Source: Chytridium lagenaria (lineage: Eukaryota > Chytridiomycota > Chytridiomycetes > Chytridiales > Chytridiaceae). From it: 64,000 bases of DNA. A program made the position numbers and the translations under genes. The stretch spans positions 115,093 through 179,092 of the forward strand of contig JAHLKC010000083.1 of assembly GCA_025449115.1 (NCBI GenBank), given 5' to 3'. The notes below the pieces were generated by a model. The model had not been told where the DNA came from. It saw only the letters and a program-made list of their open reading frames with translations, and ran no database searches. Below, piece after piece: positions 11,003 through 23,605 of the stretch (positions are counted from its first letter, which is position 1; each line of letters opens with the position of its first letter).

Positions 11003-12405
11003 ATGGCCTCCATCAATGATAATTCCTCATCAACTCCTCGTCAACAGATCAAATATAAAAACATTGTAATCATTGGAGGTTCTTACACAGGTAAGCCGTT
11101 TACTCTAGTCAACTTCTCGAGTATTTATTTTCCTTATCTTTTGAACGAAACAGCCGTCGCAGCATGCTTCCGTGCTAAGGAAATCCTTCCCACCCCCTAC
11201 CGCATTATCATCATTGAGAACACTCCCACCTCCACTACATGTTTGCATTCCCGCGTGCCATAGTTGTAAAGGGCTTCGAGCATGAACTTTTCGTCCCCTA
11301 CACCAAGCTTTTTTCATCCAAAGACAAAGGTCTCGTTGTCCAAGCCCTAGCCAAGTCAATATCTCCCACTCACGTTACCCTTGACCGAAGCGTAGACGCG
11401 ACGGATTTATTTGAAGGTGACGGATATCGCGCCAAGTATGACCAATGAAATTCCTTACGATTACCTGATTTACGCGGCTGGAGCATCACATCCCGAACCT
11501 ACGAGTCTTTGCGACCTTGACACGAAAGAGGAGGGTGTTTCGAAGCTTCGATACTACCAAGATCTAATTGAAAAGTCTACAAAGGTCTTAGTGTGTGGTG
11601 GAGGCGCAGCGGGATTGGAGACCGCGAGTGAGATCAAGGAACATTACCCTGATAAGGAGGTTACGTTGGTGCATTCGCGGGAGAGGTACATGCTGACGTA
11701 TAACTATGGACTTCATAAGAAGGCATATAAGATCGTAAAGGATTATGGGGTCAAGCAGATTTTGGGGGAGAGAGTCATAATACCGAAAGGTGGCTTTGAG
11801 CATGATGGAGTTATGAAACCATAAAAACTACGAAAGGAACAGAAATTGAGTGCGATCTCCAGGTTAGTCTTAGTTTTGATTATTATTTTTTTTAACCCTT
11901 TTCTGCTACTATTTAATCCTCGTCATTATATAACCACTAACACGATATCGTCTCCGGTGCAGCTGATGTGCACAGGTCTGACGCCAAACAGCTCTGTTCT
12001 CTCTACACTTTCACCGTCCTCGATCGACCCCACTACGTCCTACGTTCTTGTCCACCCAACCCTACAAATCCATGACACCGCCTTCCCAAACGTCTTTGCC
12101 GGTGGCGACGTAACTTCCACGACGGATATCAAGACCGCACATTCTGCTTGGTATCACGGTTTTACTTGTATTGAAAACATTGTTCGGCTCATCAAAGGAG
12201 ACAAAGACTTGAAGAGTCGACCAAAAAGCTTACCTCAAATCTTCCTGTACCTCGGTATGGAAAAGGGCGCGACTCAGGCTGCTCTTTGGGGATGGACGTT
12301 CACGTTGGGAACGTGGTGGGTGAAGAAGCACTTTTCGAAAATGTGGGTGCCGAGAGGGCTTGGGTATGGTTGCAAACTCCCATTGCCGAGGCTAAAAAGG
12401 TTTAA
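11003..12405 (+). CDS. FAD/NAD(P)H oxidoreductase, FSP1/AIFM2-like
   Basis: Exon 1 (from 11003) carries the N-terminal FAD-binding motif KNIVIIGGSYT. After an intron the protein continues AVAACFRAKEILPTPYRIII. Further segments are MFAFPRAIVVKGFEHELFVP, NEIPYDYLIYAAGAS, the NADH-binding glycine loop KVLVCGGGAAGLETASEIKE, and, after an intron ending at 11961, LMCTGLTPNSS and FAGGDVTSTTDIKTAHSAWY. This is the two-Rossmann layout of AIFM2/FSP1-type enzymes, which reduce quinones using NAD(P)H. At least three single-base slips (about 11230, 11446 and 11812) interrupt the frame, and a fourth near 12370 precedes a C-terminus reading TPIAEAKKV that stops at 12405. Without that last correction the raw frame stops at 12418. 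Confidence 0.78.
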
Positions 12406-12605
12406 TTCAACGTTTTGAACAAAATGACCCATTCTAGTTAGAAATGTTAAAAGATAACAACAATAAACAACATTCCTGACTTATCACAAACTCAGGTGGC
12501 TTACACTTCTTACACTTGAAGCCATCACTGCGTCCAGCAAATAGGGGGCTGAACGTTAAATTTTTTCGTTGTGCAAGTAGGCCGTCGGACTCTGAAGGAT
12601 AAGAG

Positions 12606-14998
12606 ATGCATCGTCAGCGACTATCCATGCAAACGGCAGCACTCGCTGTCGCCCTCTGCTTCTTCCTTTTGGTACAGGGAGTCTTTTCACAAGGTTGTTT
12701 ATTTGTTCGCGTTTCCGTTCAGGGCCACGCATTGACGATCTCTTCCATTTCAGACCCTTGCACGATTTTAACCAAAGGCGCTGTTGTGCTTGCAAAGGAC
12801 GTTCTCTCATGCTTTAAGCAGTTCCCAATCGACAAGAACGCTCGAATCAAGCAGATAGACTCACTTAAAGGCTACCTCAGCGTGTAAGTGCTTTCCCTAT
12901 GGTGGCGTTTTACTGCATGCTTGGCTCATTTTCTCTCCAAAGTTACCCCTTTCTCAACTCAAGCGGACAGACGGCCTCGATGTCTTCAAGATCCTTGATC
13001 AGATCCAAAATGACCGTAGCATTAAAACTGAACTCGATTTCCATTCCCGCCTTTCAGAGCTCTTCTTTAGAATGAGAGATGCTCATGCCGCATACTCTGC
13101 GGCTTGCTTTAATAACGTTGAGTTTGTGCAGCCATTTGTTATTGGCGCTCAATATGACGTGACGAAGCCGTCAAGGCAACCCAAGATTATGGTGAAGGGA
13201 GCCATGACCGATTTCATGAACCCCTTTTTTGGCGACAAGATGAAGAACACATGGCGCAAGGAGGCAATGTTAAATCCCAGCCAGTACGTAGACTGGGAAA
13301 TCGTTGAAATTGATGGCAAAAAGGCATTGGTAAGCGAATCGTATCTTTTATCCCTTACTCTCTGATTTAGTATCTCCTTCGTCTAGGATGCAGTGCGCTT
13401 CTTTGCCGACAACTATGTCGGTCTCGGTCGCGACGCCGAAATGCGTTTTAACCGCGCTCTCCTCAGCTCCACTTTCCGTCAAGGTTCCATGGCCCTAAAC
13501 ACGGTCTATTCTACAGGCCGGAGGGTGATTTCCACGGCTTCTTCCCCGGCCGTCTGGAACTCTCACGCACATATACCCTTATCAATCCAAAGTCCCCGCG
13601 ATCCCCACCCGTCACTGTCACAGCGCCATGGCTTGGGCTTTGGAACCGAGATGCCGTCACATCGTCCAAGCAATACTACAATGACTACTGTCGACCCGGT
13701 GGTCGTCAAGTTGAGCAAAAGTTGTCGATCAAGGAGAGGTATGCTGAGGTGCATGCAGACGGACCTGAGATGAGGCCGGTGACGGTCCCAAACCCATCGA
13801 CCGTGTTAAGTGATGATAATATGGCCTTTTTTATCTTGGCTGATAAAGTAACGGGTGTTTTCAAGTTGACGGATTTTCCTTCACCAACTGACAACTGGAT
13901 TTCGAAAGTGGCGAATGGGTTTAACATTTTCGTTGATCGTGGGATCAAGAGGGTCATTATTGATCTCACGGATAATGGAGGTGGAAGTATTTGCGGTGGC
14001 CGCGCGCTCGTTCAGGTTCGTATCAAAGCTTAGACCGAGCTCTCCTTTACTTTCTTCATTTGAATTTTTCAAGAATTGCATCGGCTTCAAATAATTCCGT
14101 CATTTTCTGTTTCTCTTCTATTCTTTCTAACGACTATCAACCTTAGTTCTTATTCCCAAAAGCCAACTCAAATCGCCTCGACATCCGACTGTCCGCTACG
14201 AACGAGTTCCTTATCAACATTGCGCGCAGAGCAGATGTAGACGGACTTTTGAATGACGTAGGCAACGTATTTAGTCTCTCTGGCGTTGAACCCTTTGACC
14301 CCACTATCCGCTCCGCCAACGACCCCTACATTATCACCGAAGAACCCAACATAAATATGATCCAAAGAGGCGGCGTCAGCGAGCCCTACACATCTCCTTT
14401 CACCCTTATCTGTAATGACCTTTTTGCCGCCCACAAGCCGTTTAAACATCCATGGCGGGTTCAAGATGTTGTTGGTCTCTCTGAAGGGTTCTGTGGATCA
14501 ACGTGTAGTGTGTCAGCCCGTTCTCTGCAACAACTTGGGGTCAGATTTTACGTGTTTGGAGGGTTCCGTGGTGCACGACCTTTTCAGGCCACGTCGTTTG
14601 AGGGTGGGATGGTCCTCTCAAACAGTGCCATTCTTGAAAACGTCAAGCAACTTGTATCGTTGAACACGCAGAACGGATATAACGTCACGTTAAAGCAAGG
14701 TGCCTACCTTCCGTCTGATTTTGTGTACCCTGTGGAGTTTGGGAGTATGTTGTTTTACGAAGGGTATAGCACCCACGGGGATGATGTTTCAACGCCCGAT
14801 GAGTATATTTTTTTGCCGAGTTTTGGGAATGTGGTTGTCAAAGATCCCGAAAACCTTTTGAGCATTCATGAAAAGCTGGCAAAGGTGATGGTGACGGGGG
14901 CTAGGAATATTGGAGGGGAGAGGCAGAGACCAGCTGTAGCTTCAGGAAGGAAGCCTTTGGATTGGATGGCTTATTTTGTTGAGAAAGAGGAGGAGTAA
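12606..14998 (+). CDS. Secreted S41-family protease-like protein
   Basis: Exon 1 (12606-12693) gives a signal peptide (AALAVALCFFLLVQGVFSQ). Intron 12694-12753 leads to DPCTILTKG. Later segments include DGLDVFKILDQIQND, RMRDAHAAYSAACFNN, VDWEIVEIDGKKALD, FFADNYVGLGRDAEMRFNRA, VIIDLTDNGGGSICGG and VVGLSEGFCGSTCSVSARSL, where the serine in FCGSTC is the likely S41 nucleophile. The C-terminal exon is open from about 14147 to 14998. This matches the S41 peptidase-like secreted proteins found in fungi (tail-specific protease fold with DNGGG strand). Slips near 12945-12985 and 13503 need correction. The position of the catalytic lysine was not assigned, so activity is not certain. Confidence 0.75.
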
Positions 14999-15243
14999 CT
15001 TGAGAAATGGCGTGTATATTTGTTGTGTGCAGACGTGAAGATAGTGAATTTTTTAAATATAGTACCCAAGGGGACATTTACTCTTTTTTTTCCGTTTGCG
15101 TCCATTTTGATATGTCAAATAATTATACTGCGAATGCATTTATAAAACTATACAAAGTTTTATTCTCCAACTAGTGGCTTTGTTAGCACTCAATTCATTT
15201 AAACGAAATATAAATATCCGCCATTATCCCTCACCATCCGACT
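14999..15243. other. Convergent 3' spacer
   Basis: Short AT-rich spacer between two convergent genes (S41 protease and the first YdcZ-like transporter). No gene is visible. Confidence 0.6.
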
Positions 15244-16407
15244 TCACCTTAGCAAAGTTATCATAATAACCCCCCCAACAACCAACACAGCTCCAGCCCC
15301 TCTCACAAAAGTCAGTTTTCTAACTGTGAATCCCATCCACCCAAAGTGATCAAACACCATCGCACTCACAACCTGCATGGCAACATTCACACCAAGAAGG
15401 TTGGCAGCCCCAAGCCTGAGTGTCAAGAACGTCACGCACATAACATAAGTGAAGCCGAGACACCCCGACAACCAACCGAACCATGGAACCTGCTTGTATT
15501 TCGATACATCAATGGGGTGACGGAGAACGTAGGCATCGAAAAGCATAAAGAGAATCATGGCAACGTTGGCAGTGATAAGGGAATACAGTGTCGCAAACGA
15601 TGGACCGTAACTGGTTTTACCCATAGCACCGTTCATGCCGGTTTGAAAGGAAATGCAAACTCCACTTATCGCCGCAATCGCAATCGCGGGATCCGCAAGC
15701 CCCTTTGTTGCAGACACAGGTGCAGGTGGCTTTTCACCAATAACTGTCTCGGTCTTCCCTTCCACCACAAACCACCACCGTCTTCTCCACATCCTTCTCT
15801 GCATGTTTCTTGGCAAACATGGCCACAACTCCATCCCCAAACGTGACAAACGTCACTCCCAGTCCTGCTACGAGTAAACCCGCGAGACGACCAGCGGTGG
15901 CGGGTTGGACGGCGAGGTAGAACATGCCGAAATGGTCCATGACAGTGCCGGTGGCGAGTTGGAAGACGACGCAGACGAGGAAAAAGGCACCGGCTCCGAG
16001 ACGGCGAACGAGGGAGGTCATGGAGATGACGTAGATGCCACCGAGGAATCCACCGAGGTACGCCCACCATGGTGTTTCTTTCCAGAAAAATTAAAAAAAG
16101 AGTTTAATATAAACAAAGAGATAATAAAAGGGCAACCTCAAGCATGGACTGTAACCAAACAAATAAACATAATTCAAGACGTAATCGGGAGCTTACCTAA
16201 TCTTGCAGCAGCATAATCTGTACCCTCTCCATGACCCTTAGTGAGCGCCATCCACACTAACACTCCTATAACAGAGGAAGATGTCACAGTCCATACTCCC
16301 GCAGGTCCCCTCCCCAATGAAGCGGTAAGATGTCCAGAAGCGGCTCCCTGCAACGTCAATGCAAGGCCAGTGACAGCTGGGAAGATGAGTGTCCAGTCTG
16401 CTGACAT
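15244..16407 (-). CDS. DMT-superfamily membrane protein, YdcZ/DUF606 family, copy 1
   Basis: Exon 1 (16407-16197) begins MSADWTLIFPAVTGLALTLQ. Intron 16196-16078 leads to exon 2 from 16077 with ETPWWAYLGGF. Many hydrophobic helices follow (LVRRLGAGAFFLVCVVFQLA, AGLLVAGLGVTFVTFGDGVV), then a polar linker, then a second half with IAAISGVCISFQTGMNGAMG and WFGWLSGCLGFTYVMCVTFL, stop at 15244. The two halves each resemble a bacterial YdcZ protein, so the fungal protein looks like an internal duplication. Transport substrate unknown. One frame slip lies in the linker near 15780-15850. A close, unbroken paralogue in the opposite orientation starts at 21841. Confidence 0.85.
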
Positions 16408-17283
16408 TATGATTGATTAAGCTCGTTTCAGAGTGTACAGATAGTGTCTTTCTTGGTATTGGAGGAACGTAGGTTTCTTTTTAAAGTGGATGAGGTGAGA
16501 GTAATGAGAGAAAAGTGAGAGGTAACTGGATATGGATGTATGAGGATATGTTTATGCCAGATGAAAGTTCACAGTAAAGATTATTAAGGTTTTTATAACT
16601 TGAAGTTCGTTTTACTGAAAAAGGTAAAAACGATAGATATATAAATATAAAATATTGTATATAAGCGGGAATGTAGATACAGTGATCAACGGCGATGACG
16701 GGCACGTTGTCAATACTTTAAAACGGAGAAACCGCAGTGAGATCGGAAGGCCCCCTTTTATTTGTCATTGAACATGTCAGATTTGAATAAAACCAAAACA
16801 CAAAAAAAAGATCAGAAAAAGGAAAGACAGAAAGAAAGGCGTGATCTTGACATTTCATTGCATGAACACATCACGCCTTCAAGATCTAGAAATCAGAGCA
16901 CCCCCCTCTGGCCATGCAGTCTCGCTCTTTGCAGTCTGGCTATACCTAATATATATTTTAAAAATATTATTTATAATTATTCCGACATCGAGCGTAAAAT
17001 GAACCCTAACATACGCCACTTTAGAACTAATCAAGAAGCAGAACTGACGTGTGGTGATGATCTATGCGTCATAATCAGTGCTAATGATAGAAGACAAAAA
17101 AAACGGATTTAACTTTAGAGAATAGAGATAATGTAGAAAAGGAGGTCCTCTCGTGTATATATTTAATTATTCCTGTTTGAAACTATGGAAAACAAGTTTT
17201 TTTTAAAAAGAATTGGAACAGGATCCGATGATCCAGATACCAATGGTGTCATTCCAAACATATCTTCGCCAACGAGAAGAATT
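16408..17283. other. Intergenic region
   Basis: Carries the promoter of the first YdcZ-like gene and the 3' flank of the S28 peptidase. A lysine-rich plus-strand frame at 16762-17112 shows no protein-like pattern. Confidence 0.6.
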
Positions 17284-19307
17284 TCAAGCCTGTCCAGCAA
17301 CAACCTTAGCGCAAGTGTCCTGCGACATGATGGCTTTCCAAGCATCATTCACATCCTTCTTGATTTGAGTGACTGCCACAGTGTCGGTATCCCTCGGCGC
17401 GTAAAGGTCAAAGCAATGGAACTGGTCATGCCAGAACACAAACTCTCCATTCCTGCTCCTCCTGTGAACAACCGACAAGTAAGACCAAGGGTCGACTCTT
17501 CCGTTGGTCCAGATAAGGTTGCTGGAACGAAGCTCGTCAGGGGTTCCCCAGTAGGCCAAGGTGGCGGCAACGTCAGGTTCGCGATGTTCAGGGCCGAAAA
17601 TGGTTTCACAGATGAAGGAGAAGTATTCCTTGGTAACATATTTCGAGTAAGCGGGCTTGTGGATGAATTCGGCGGTCTGGAAGTAGCCGTATTCAGTGCA
17701 GACTTGCCACATCCAGAGCTTCATGTTGGCGCGGGGGTCTGCAGCATCAACGGTACCGACGTAGTACTAGTTGAAGTTCAAGTTAAAGGATTTAGAAAGG
17801 AAGATGTGGTCTTCAAGAATGCAATCTTAAAATACTTACGTCAGCGTTGAAAGAGTAGGTAGATTCGTAGTCGTTGGGGATCATGCCATTGTCCACCATC
17901 CATTTGAGGTACCAAGTCTTGAGAGTGTCGTAAAGAGCAGCATCAGTAGCGTTGGGGTTGGTGAACTCGGGGAAGAGCTTGCCATCACAGATAGAGGAGA
18001 TCATGTCAATCTCAGAGTTGTAAGGAGCAAAAGTGGGACCGTACTGAACTCCTGAGGCGCAAGGGTAGACACGGCAGAAGCAACGTCACCAATGTTGACG
18101 ACGTGCTTGAGACCAAACTCTTCACGAGTCTTTTTCAAAGTTCTTCTCGAGGCCACGGTCGAATTGGAGGATGGCGCGACCCCAGCCCTCACTGTTGTAT
18201 TAGGTTTGCATACAAGGAGAGTTCACGTGTTAGTTAAATGAAGACCGCGAACAAAAGCACTTGTGGTACAAAGTAAACTTACGAGCACTGGGGATTGCCG
18301 TTGGCAATGGGGTTGGCGAGACCGAGACGGACAGCCTTGGAGTATTGACGGAAGTCCATGACGGGGTTAACGGGAGCAGATGAAGCTTGAGCAGCGAAAA
18401 ACACCTCGGGGTGCTTGACACGGAAGTATGCGGCCATGTTTCCGGGGTACGAGCCACCAACACCAATAACCTTGGTGCAGTCAGGGACATTACGGTCCTT
18501 CCTGAACCATGCGAGGAAGTTGACGCTGTCCTTGATGGCCTGCCTTGAGGAGAGGAGGGGGAGGTTCTCGTTGGAAATGTCCTTAGTGGGGACAGAGTCG
18601 GCTGTTGTTTTTGTGGAAATAAATAAAAATCGAAATTGGAATGTAGGACATGTCGGGTGGTGGTGCAAGGTTCCCCAAAATGGAGACAGGCCCATTGCAT
18701 GACGGAAGAAAGCGTGATAAAGTGAAGGAGTTGAATAATAGACGATGGGAGAAAGGATTGACGACGAGGGAAAAGTGATACCCAGTGCCTGATGCACTGC
18801 TACGAAAAGAAAATTAGAGAACACTTACGAGAGTAGTAACGATGCTCAAGCGAGACTAAGAGCCCATTGTAAGTCTGAGCAAGGTACTGAAGGTTCATTC
18901 TTGGAGAAGACAACCTCCTAGCAGAGGCAGGAGACTCTCCCTCAATGTAAACAATGATGGGTCCACCGGGCTTGTAGAACTGGTCGTTCACGAAGTACTT
19001 CTGCTTGAACGTTCCATTGACGCTGCCAAAGTGGTCAAGGGATTGGTCAAAGAAGAGAGTTTTGACGGGGTCCACGGCATCGGCGAGGAGGGAGGAGGAG
19101 TCGACGAGATCGCTGATGGAAAAAAAGGGTTGTCAGTTTACTGGGTTTGGAGGAAACGGAGGGAGAGGAGATGAGGTTATGGTCCAAACCTGTCGATGGC
19201 GTTGATGAGGTTCTGCCTGATGATGGCCTCTGTGCGCACATTAGCGAAAACAGATGAGGTAGTGGCGCAAAGCGCGATCGCCGCGGAGATGAGGAGGTTG
19301 AGCTTCA
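17284..19307 (-). CDS. Secreted serine carboxypeptidase, family S28 (Pro-X carboxypeptidase/DPP II-like)
   Basis: Exons 19307-19190, 19112-18829 and 18601-18283 are clean, followed by an exon near 18190-17850 and a last exon ending at 17284. The start gives a signal peptide (MKLNLLISAAIALCATTSSV). Family landmarks in order: NGTFKQKYFVNDQFYKPGGP, SLEHRYYS, nucleophile elbow VIGVGGSYPGNMAAYF, aspartate region IWTNGRVDPWSYL and histidine region FWHDQFHCFDLY. These enzymes cleave after proline, usually in acidic compartments or outside the cell. Two slips in the fourth exon (AAAAA near 18137, CAG/GG near 18050) break an otherwise complete protein. A TATATAAAG-like box lies about 65 bp upstream (19370-19379, minus strand). 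Confidence 0.92.
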
Positions 19308-19657
19308 TGATGATGAGGTCTCTTTCAACAAAGGAGAGAAGTGAGGAAAGAAAAGAGGGGAATTTCTTTCTTTATATAGTTTTTGTACGCGAAGTATGTT
19401 TGCAATGTGCTACACGAACACCAGCCAAGGGGATGCTCAATTTGGGCAATGTAATAATGCTTATCACCTCTTGACGGCAAAATGGAAGTACCCCCTGGAA
19501 TCCACGACTTGAAGGCAGACACGCGCATTGAGGTGGGAATGAAATAATATACCAGCCGGCGAGGTATCCTATATTTTATTTGCAGATTGCTCAAAGCGGA
19601 TATATCCTACTCCCTCACTCGCGCTACAAACTCATACTCTCATTCACTTCATCCCCC

Positions 19658-20648
19658 TCAATCCTCCGCATAAAGCCCATGCTTCAAATGGAAGTCCTTG
19701 ATCGATAACTCTGGGTAACCTTCAAACACCATATGCCTCACTCCTTCCTTATCAACAAACGACGAACCATTCTCAATCTTCTTCTTAGCATCCCCTTCAC
19801 CCTCATACAAGGACGGCCCATCCACCCATGAGGCCATCGACCCAACAAAGATATGAACAATAGTTTTGGGTTTCGTCAGAGGCGTGTCAACAGCTGATGC
19901 GAATGGCCAGAACCAGTCCGGATAGTCGTCGTCCATGCACCACATGGGGCTGGAGCAATGTTTACAAAAATAGCGCTTGTTTTTGCTAATAATTGGTAAG
20001 AATTTGTTTTTATGGTTAATGTAGAACAAATGGGATGGCAAAGGATGATGATAATTACCTTGGTTCGCTCTTGGTATCGGATTGGTGCTGGTACAGCCTT
20101 TATGATCAACATAAGAAAAAACAGTCATACAGTTGCAGACAGAATCGGAAAACTCACGTCAAGTGCTCAGTACCCTCAACTTTCAGCGTTTTTCGCTGCA
20201 AGTATTGTAAGTTGCATATTAAATTCACCAAGGAGGGCAACACTTGTCGATTGTTACCTGTCCCATAATGTTAATGGCGTAGCCTCCAGCTCCTGCCGTC
20301 TGAAAAAAGGTATTAGTTTTTAGTTTAGTAGTTGATAGTAGAAGAGATTTCAAGCGGTCCTGTCGACAATGGCTTCCTTCATTAATCTCTTACGTCGTAA
20401 CTTCAATTAGACCACCTCCACCTCCTTGCCATCACTTTTCAATTGTTAGTAGCCACTCCTCCACTCATCAGCACCCGTCAAAACCCCTGTTCCGTGCTAC
20501 CTTCAAGCTCAAAACCCCCCGCGGACCATGTGCCCTTACCCACCTTTCTGCAGAGACTGCAATAACATCGCATGTACGGCGATGGTGTATAACTTGCGCA
20601 TGCAAACGTCACTCGCTTGCAGAGGCAACTTCCTTTAAGCAGTGGCAT
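19658..20648 (-). CDS. GFA/CENP-V-type zinc-binding domain protein
   Basis: Five exons assemble without any frame correction: 20648-20544, 20299-20258, 20195-20158, 20097-20059 and 19985-19658. The protein begins MPLLKGSCLCKRVTF, with the first Cys pair in CLC, then YCSLCRK, AGAGGYAINIMGQ, KVEGTEHLTLYQ, and the second zinc pair in YFCKHCSSPMWC, ending KDFHLKHGLYAED. The CxC..CxxC..CxxC spacing is that of the GFA (glutathione-dependent formaldehyde-activating-like) fold. Many members have no proven activity, so I infer only a zinc-binding small-molecule or thiol-related role. Confidence 0.85.
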
Positions 20649-21840
20649 GCCTTACAAAAATTTTCTACTCTTTCCTTTTCCATAACTGGTTCCGACATTG
20701 AGGGGTATCGACACTGCGGGGTATCGACATGAGAATAGTGTTGACTTTTTATGAGCGTTCCGTAACGGTGCCGGACACAAGGTATGTGCTAATTCCATGT
20801 CCCACGTACGCATCATGATGAAACGAAGAAGCCCTCCCCTTACAGATTACCCCACCCATACCAAAGAAACCGTAACCGTAATGAGTTGACGCCATTGAGG
20901 ATTATCGTCAACACATCGAAGGAGCTCTACTCAAACACAGAATTACTCCGACTTGCATTTCCGTCGCTTTTTTGCCGGAAAGTACTCCAGAAAAAGGTAA
21001 ATAATCTCTTTGTACTTGTAAATATTGATATTTTAAAGGCAATAACGAGAACAATGGTATTTATAATAATAATTTACGGAATATTTGTTGAAATCACGAG
21101 TTGGCGTTAAATTATTAGTAGCATTTGCGCGTTTGTCCGTAGTAAAGTCCCAATCTTTTTCAGCGACCCTGCTGCGCACAATCTCCAAAATCATTTTAGA
21201 GTTTTTCAGACCGTTCCTCCCAATCTCCCTTCCTGTCTCTTATCTTTAAATTCCCTTTCACCCTTTCATCCATCTATTCTTCCTTTCGTCCATCATGAAG
21301 CTCCAGGAACCTCCGTCAGTCTTAGCAACGACCCCTTTCTTACCAAAGATCTCGATTATAATCCCAACATTGTTATGAATGTCTCCAAGAAACTTCCAAT
21401 CTCATTCCCCAGTACCTCATCTTGTTTAACGTTTTCGTCATGGTCCCACCGCCTCATCAATTGTGTACGCCGCTCCCGTCAGTCCCTTCGCACTTGAACG
21501 AACGGAGTTTCAATGTTATGAAAACCCTCATTTCTGATTGGTTTTTCGACTGTCGACAAAACAGAGGCGTCATGATTAGAGTTTTTGTTTCAGGACGACG
21601 AGATGATAACGCATGCCGTTGAAATTAATATAAAAAGCCATGCCGGGTTTCGCCAAGATGAAAAATAAAACTCTCGGCAGGTTCAGATTCTAATATAAAG
21701 ACCTCCACTATTTTAATCGCCCCTCTATCTCACTTTCGACATCATATCATACCCCCATTGCACATAATCTACTTACTTATTCCGTCAACTTTCGTTTTAT
21801 TCCACCACTTCACTCCTTTTGAGCTACTCTTAAATTCATC
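20649..21840. other. Divergent intergenic region, no supported gene
   Basis: About 1.2 kb between the GFA-type gene and YdcZ-like copy 2, which point away from each other. Short open frames at 20886-21110 and 21422-21622 have no features. A TATA-like ATATAAAG lies about 145 bp upstream of the ATG at 21841. Confidence 0.6.
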
Positions 21841-23072
21841 ATGTCAGCAGACTGGACTCTTATCTTTCCTGCCGTTACTGGTCTTGCGTTGACATTGCAA
21901 GGCGCTGCCTCCGGACACCTCACAGCTGCATTGGGCCGAGGCATCTCTGGTGTATGGACTGTAAGCACATCATGTGTCATCGGTCTCATTGTCTGGTTAG
22001 TCATGTCAAACGGACGTGGCGACGGTTCCGATTTTGGCGCAGCAAGATTAGGTAAGTCTCGATAGCCCTTGGTGTTTTTTATCTGTTCGTTAACTTAAGG
22101 GTGTTTTTATAACTAGAAACACCTTGGTGGGCCTATCTCGGTGGTTTCGTACGAGCCGTCTATGTCATTTCCATGTCTTCTTTGGTTCGTCGGCTTGGTG
22201 CTGGTGCCTTCTTCCTCGTCTGTCTCGTCTTCCAACTCGCTACGGGAACCATCATGGACCATTACGGCATGTTCAACCTTTCCGTCCAAGCCACGTCTCC
22301 CGGTCGTATGGCCGGTCTCCTCCTCGCCGGTGTCGGTGTCTCCCTCGTCACGTTTGGCGACGGTGTCATTGCGCGGATGAGAAAACAACCTAAAGACGTT
22401 GAGGAGGGGAAACAAGTTACAAAGACGGAAAAGGCCGACATCATGGTTCAGAAAGACGATCTCAAGGCAGACACAATGTCTATTGATACTGGTAGAAGCT
22501 CTTTTATGGTTTCAAAGAGGGGAGCGTCGTCCGTCGAGACTGTTGTTGACACTGGTATCGTTGTTGAGGACACCACCCCTCCTCCCGTTCCCGTGTCCTC
22601 CGCTGGTCTCGCTGACCCCGCCATTGCGTTCGCCGCCCTTAGTGGAATCTGCATTTCCTTCCAAAGCGGCATGAACGGTGCGCTCGGTAAATCCAAGTAC
22701 GGCCCAAGTTTCGCAACCCTCTACTCCCTCCTCACCACCAACATTGCCATGATTGCCTTCATGTTGTTCGACGCCTACTACCTTCGTCAACCCCTCGACG
22801 TGTCAAAGTACAAGCAGGTCCCTTGGTTCGGTTGGTTGTCGGGATGTCTTGGCTTCACCTATGTTATGTGCGTGACGTTCTTGACGCCCAGGCTTGGGGC
22901 TGCCAACCTTCTTGGTGTCAATGTTGCCATGCAGGTTGTGAGTGCGATGGTGTTTGATCACTTTGGGTGGATGGGCTTCAGGGTTAGGAAGGCCACGTTG
23001 GTGAGGATTGCTGGAGCTGCGATGGTGACTGGAGGTGTTGGGATGATTACTCTGTTGCGTAAGACTTTCTAA
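21841..23072 (+). CDS. DMT-superfamily membrane protein, YdcZ/DUF606 family, copy 2
   Basis: Two exons (21841-22051 and 22117-23072) join in frame at ARL/ETPWWAYLGGF and give 388 residues with no slips. The start MSADWTLIFPAVTGLALTLQ is identical to copy 1, as are SLVRRLGAGAFFLVC and the second-half segment VPWFGWLSGCLGFTYVMCVT. The central polar linker (about residues 145-205) is acidic and serine-rich and is the least conserved part, as expected for a cytosolic loop between two YdcZ-like halves. The intron position is the same in both copies, so they arose by gene duplication rather than retroposition. Confidence 0.9.
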
Positions 23073-23605
23073 GTTATTCACACCCATTAGCTCTCTATTT
23101 CTTGTTTCTTTTGTTCAGTACTTGCCTATGTATTCGAGTGACAGTTACCACTCTTCTGAATATGCCCTTTTGTAAATAAATATTTCTACATGATCATGTG
23201 TCCTTGCTTCTCTATAATCTGTCCTTCCTTCAAGTAATCATTAAGGCATGTCAATTTCATGGTGTTTGGACTTTGGAGTGATGAAACAGCAAAAAGTAAC
23301 TTGCATACACTGTTCGGAAATGCCGCTTTACTAAAATGATTTACAAGCTCCATGACAGCGTCTGACTTAATATAATGGAAGAAGGTACTATTCATTTGCA
23401 TCAACTAGTAAATGTATCAGACAGAACCCACGGTTTATTAAACATTTGGAAACTAAAAAACCCAACTGGGCCAAAAGACCCGTTTAATTCGAACCAGGGA
23501 AATGATCAGAACGTGTTAATAGCCCGAAAGTCGGATGATGACGTCGAAAGACGAGCAGGAGGAAGGCGGGAGGTTGGTGGTGGGGAAAGATTGCGATGTG
23601 GTCGT
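23073..23605. other. Convergent 3' spacer
   Basis: Between YdcZ copy 2 and the ribosomal protein gene, which converge. I see no gene. Confidence 0.6.

Noticed and set aside
15346..15846. 166-codon plus-strand frame over the YdcZ-like gene
   Set aside because: Antisense to a well supported conserved membrane protein with a clear paralogue.
16762..17112. Lysine-rich plus-strand frame
   Set aside because: Low-complexity AAG/AAA start followed by random-looking sequence; no start context or partner exon.
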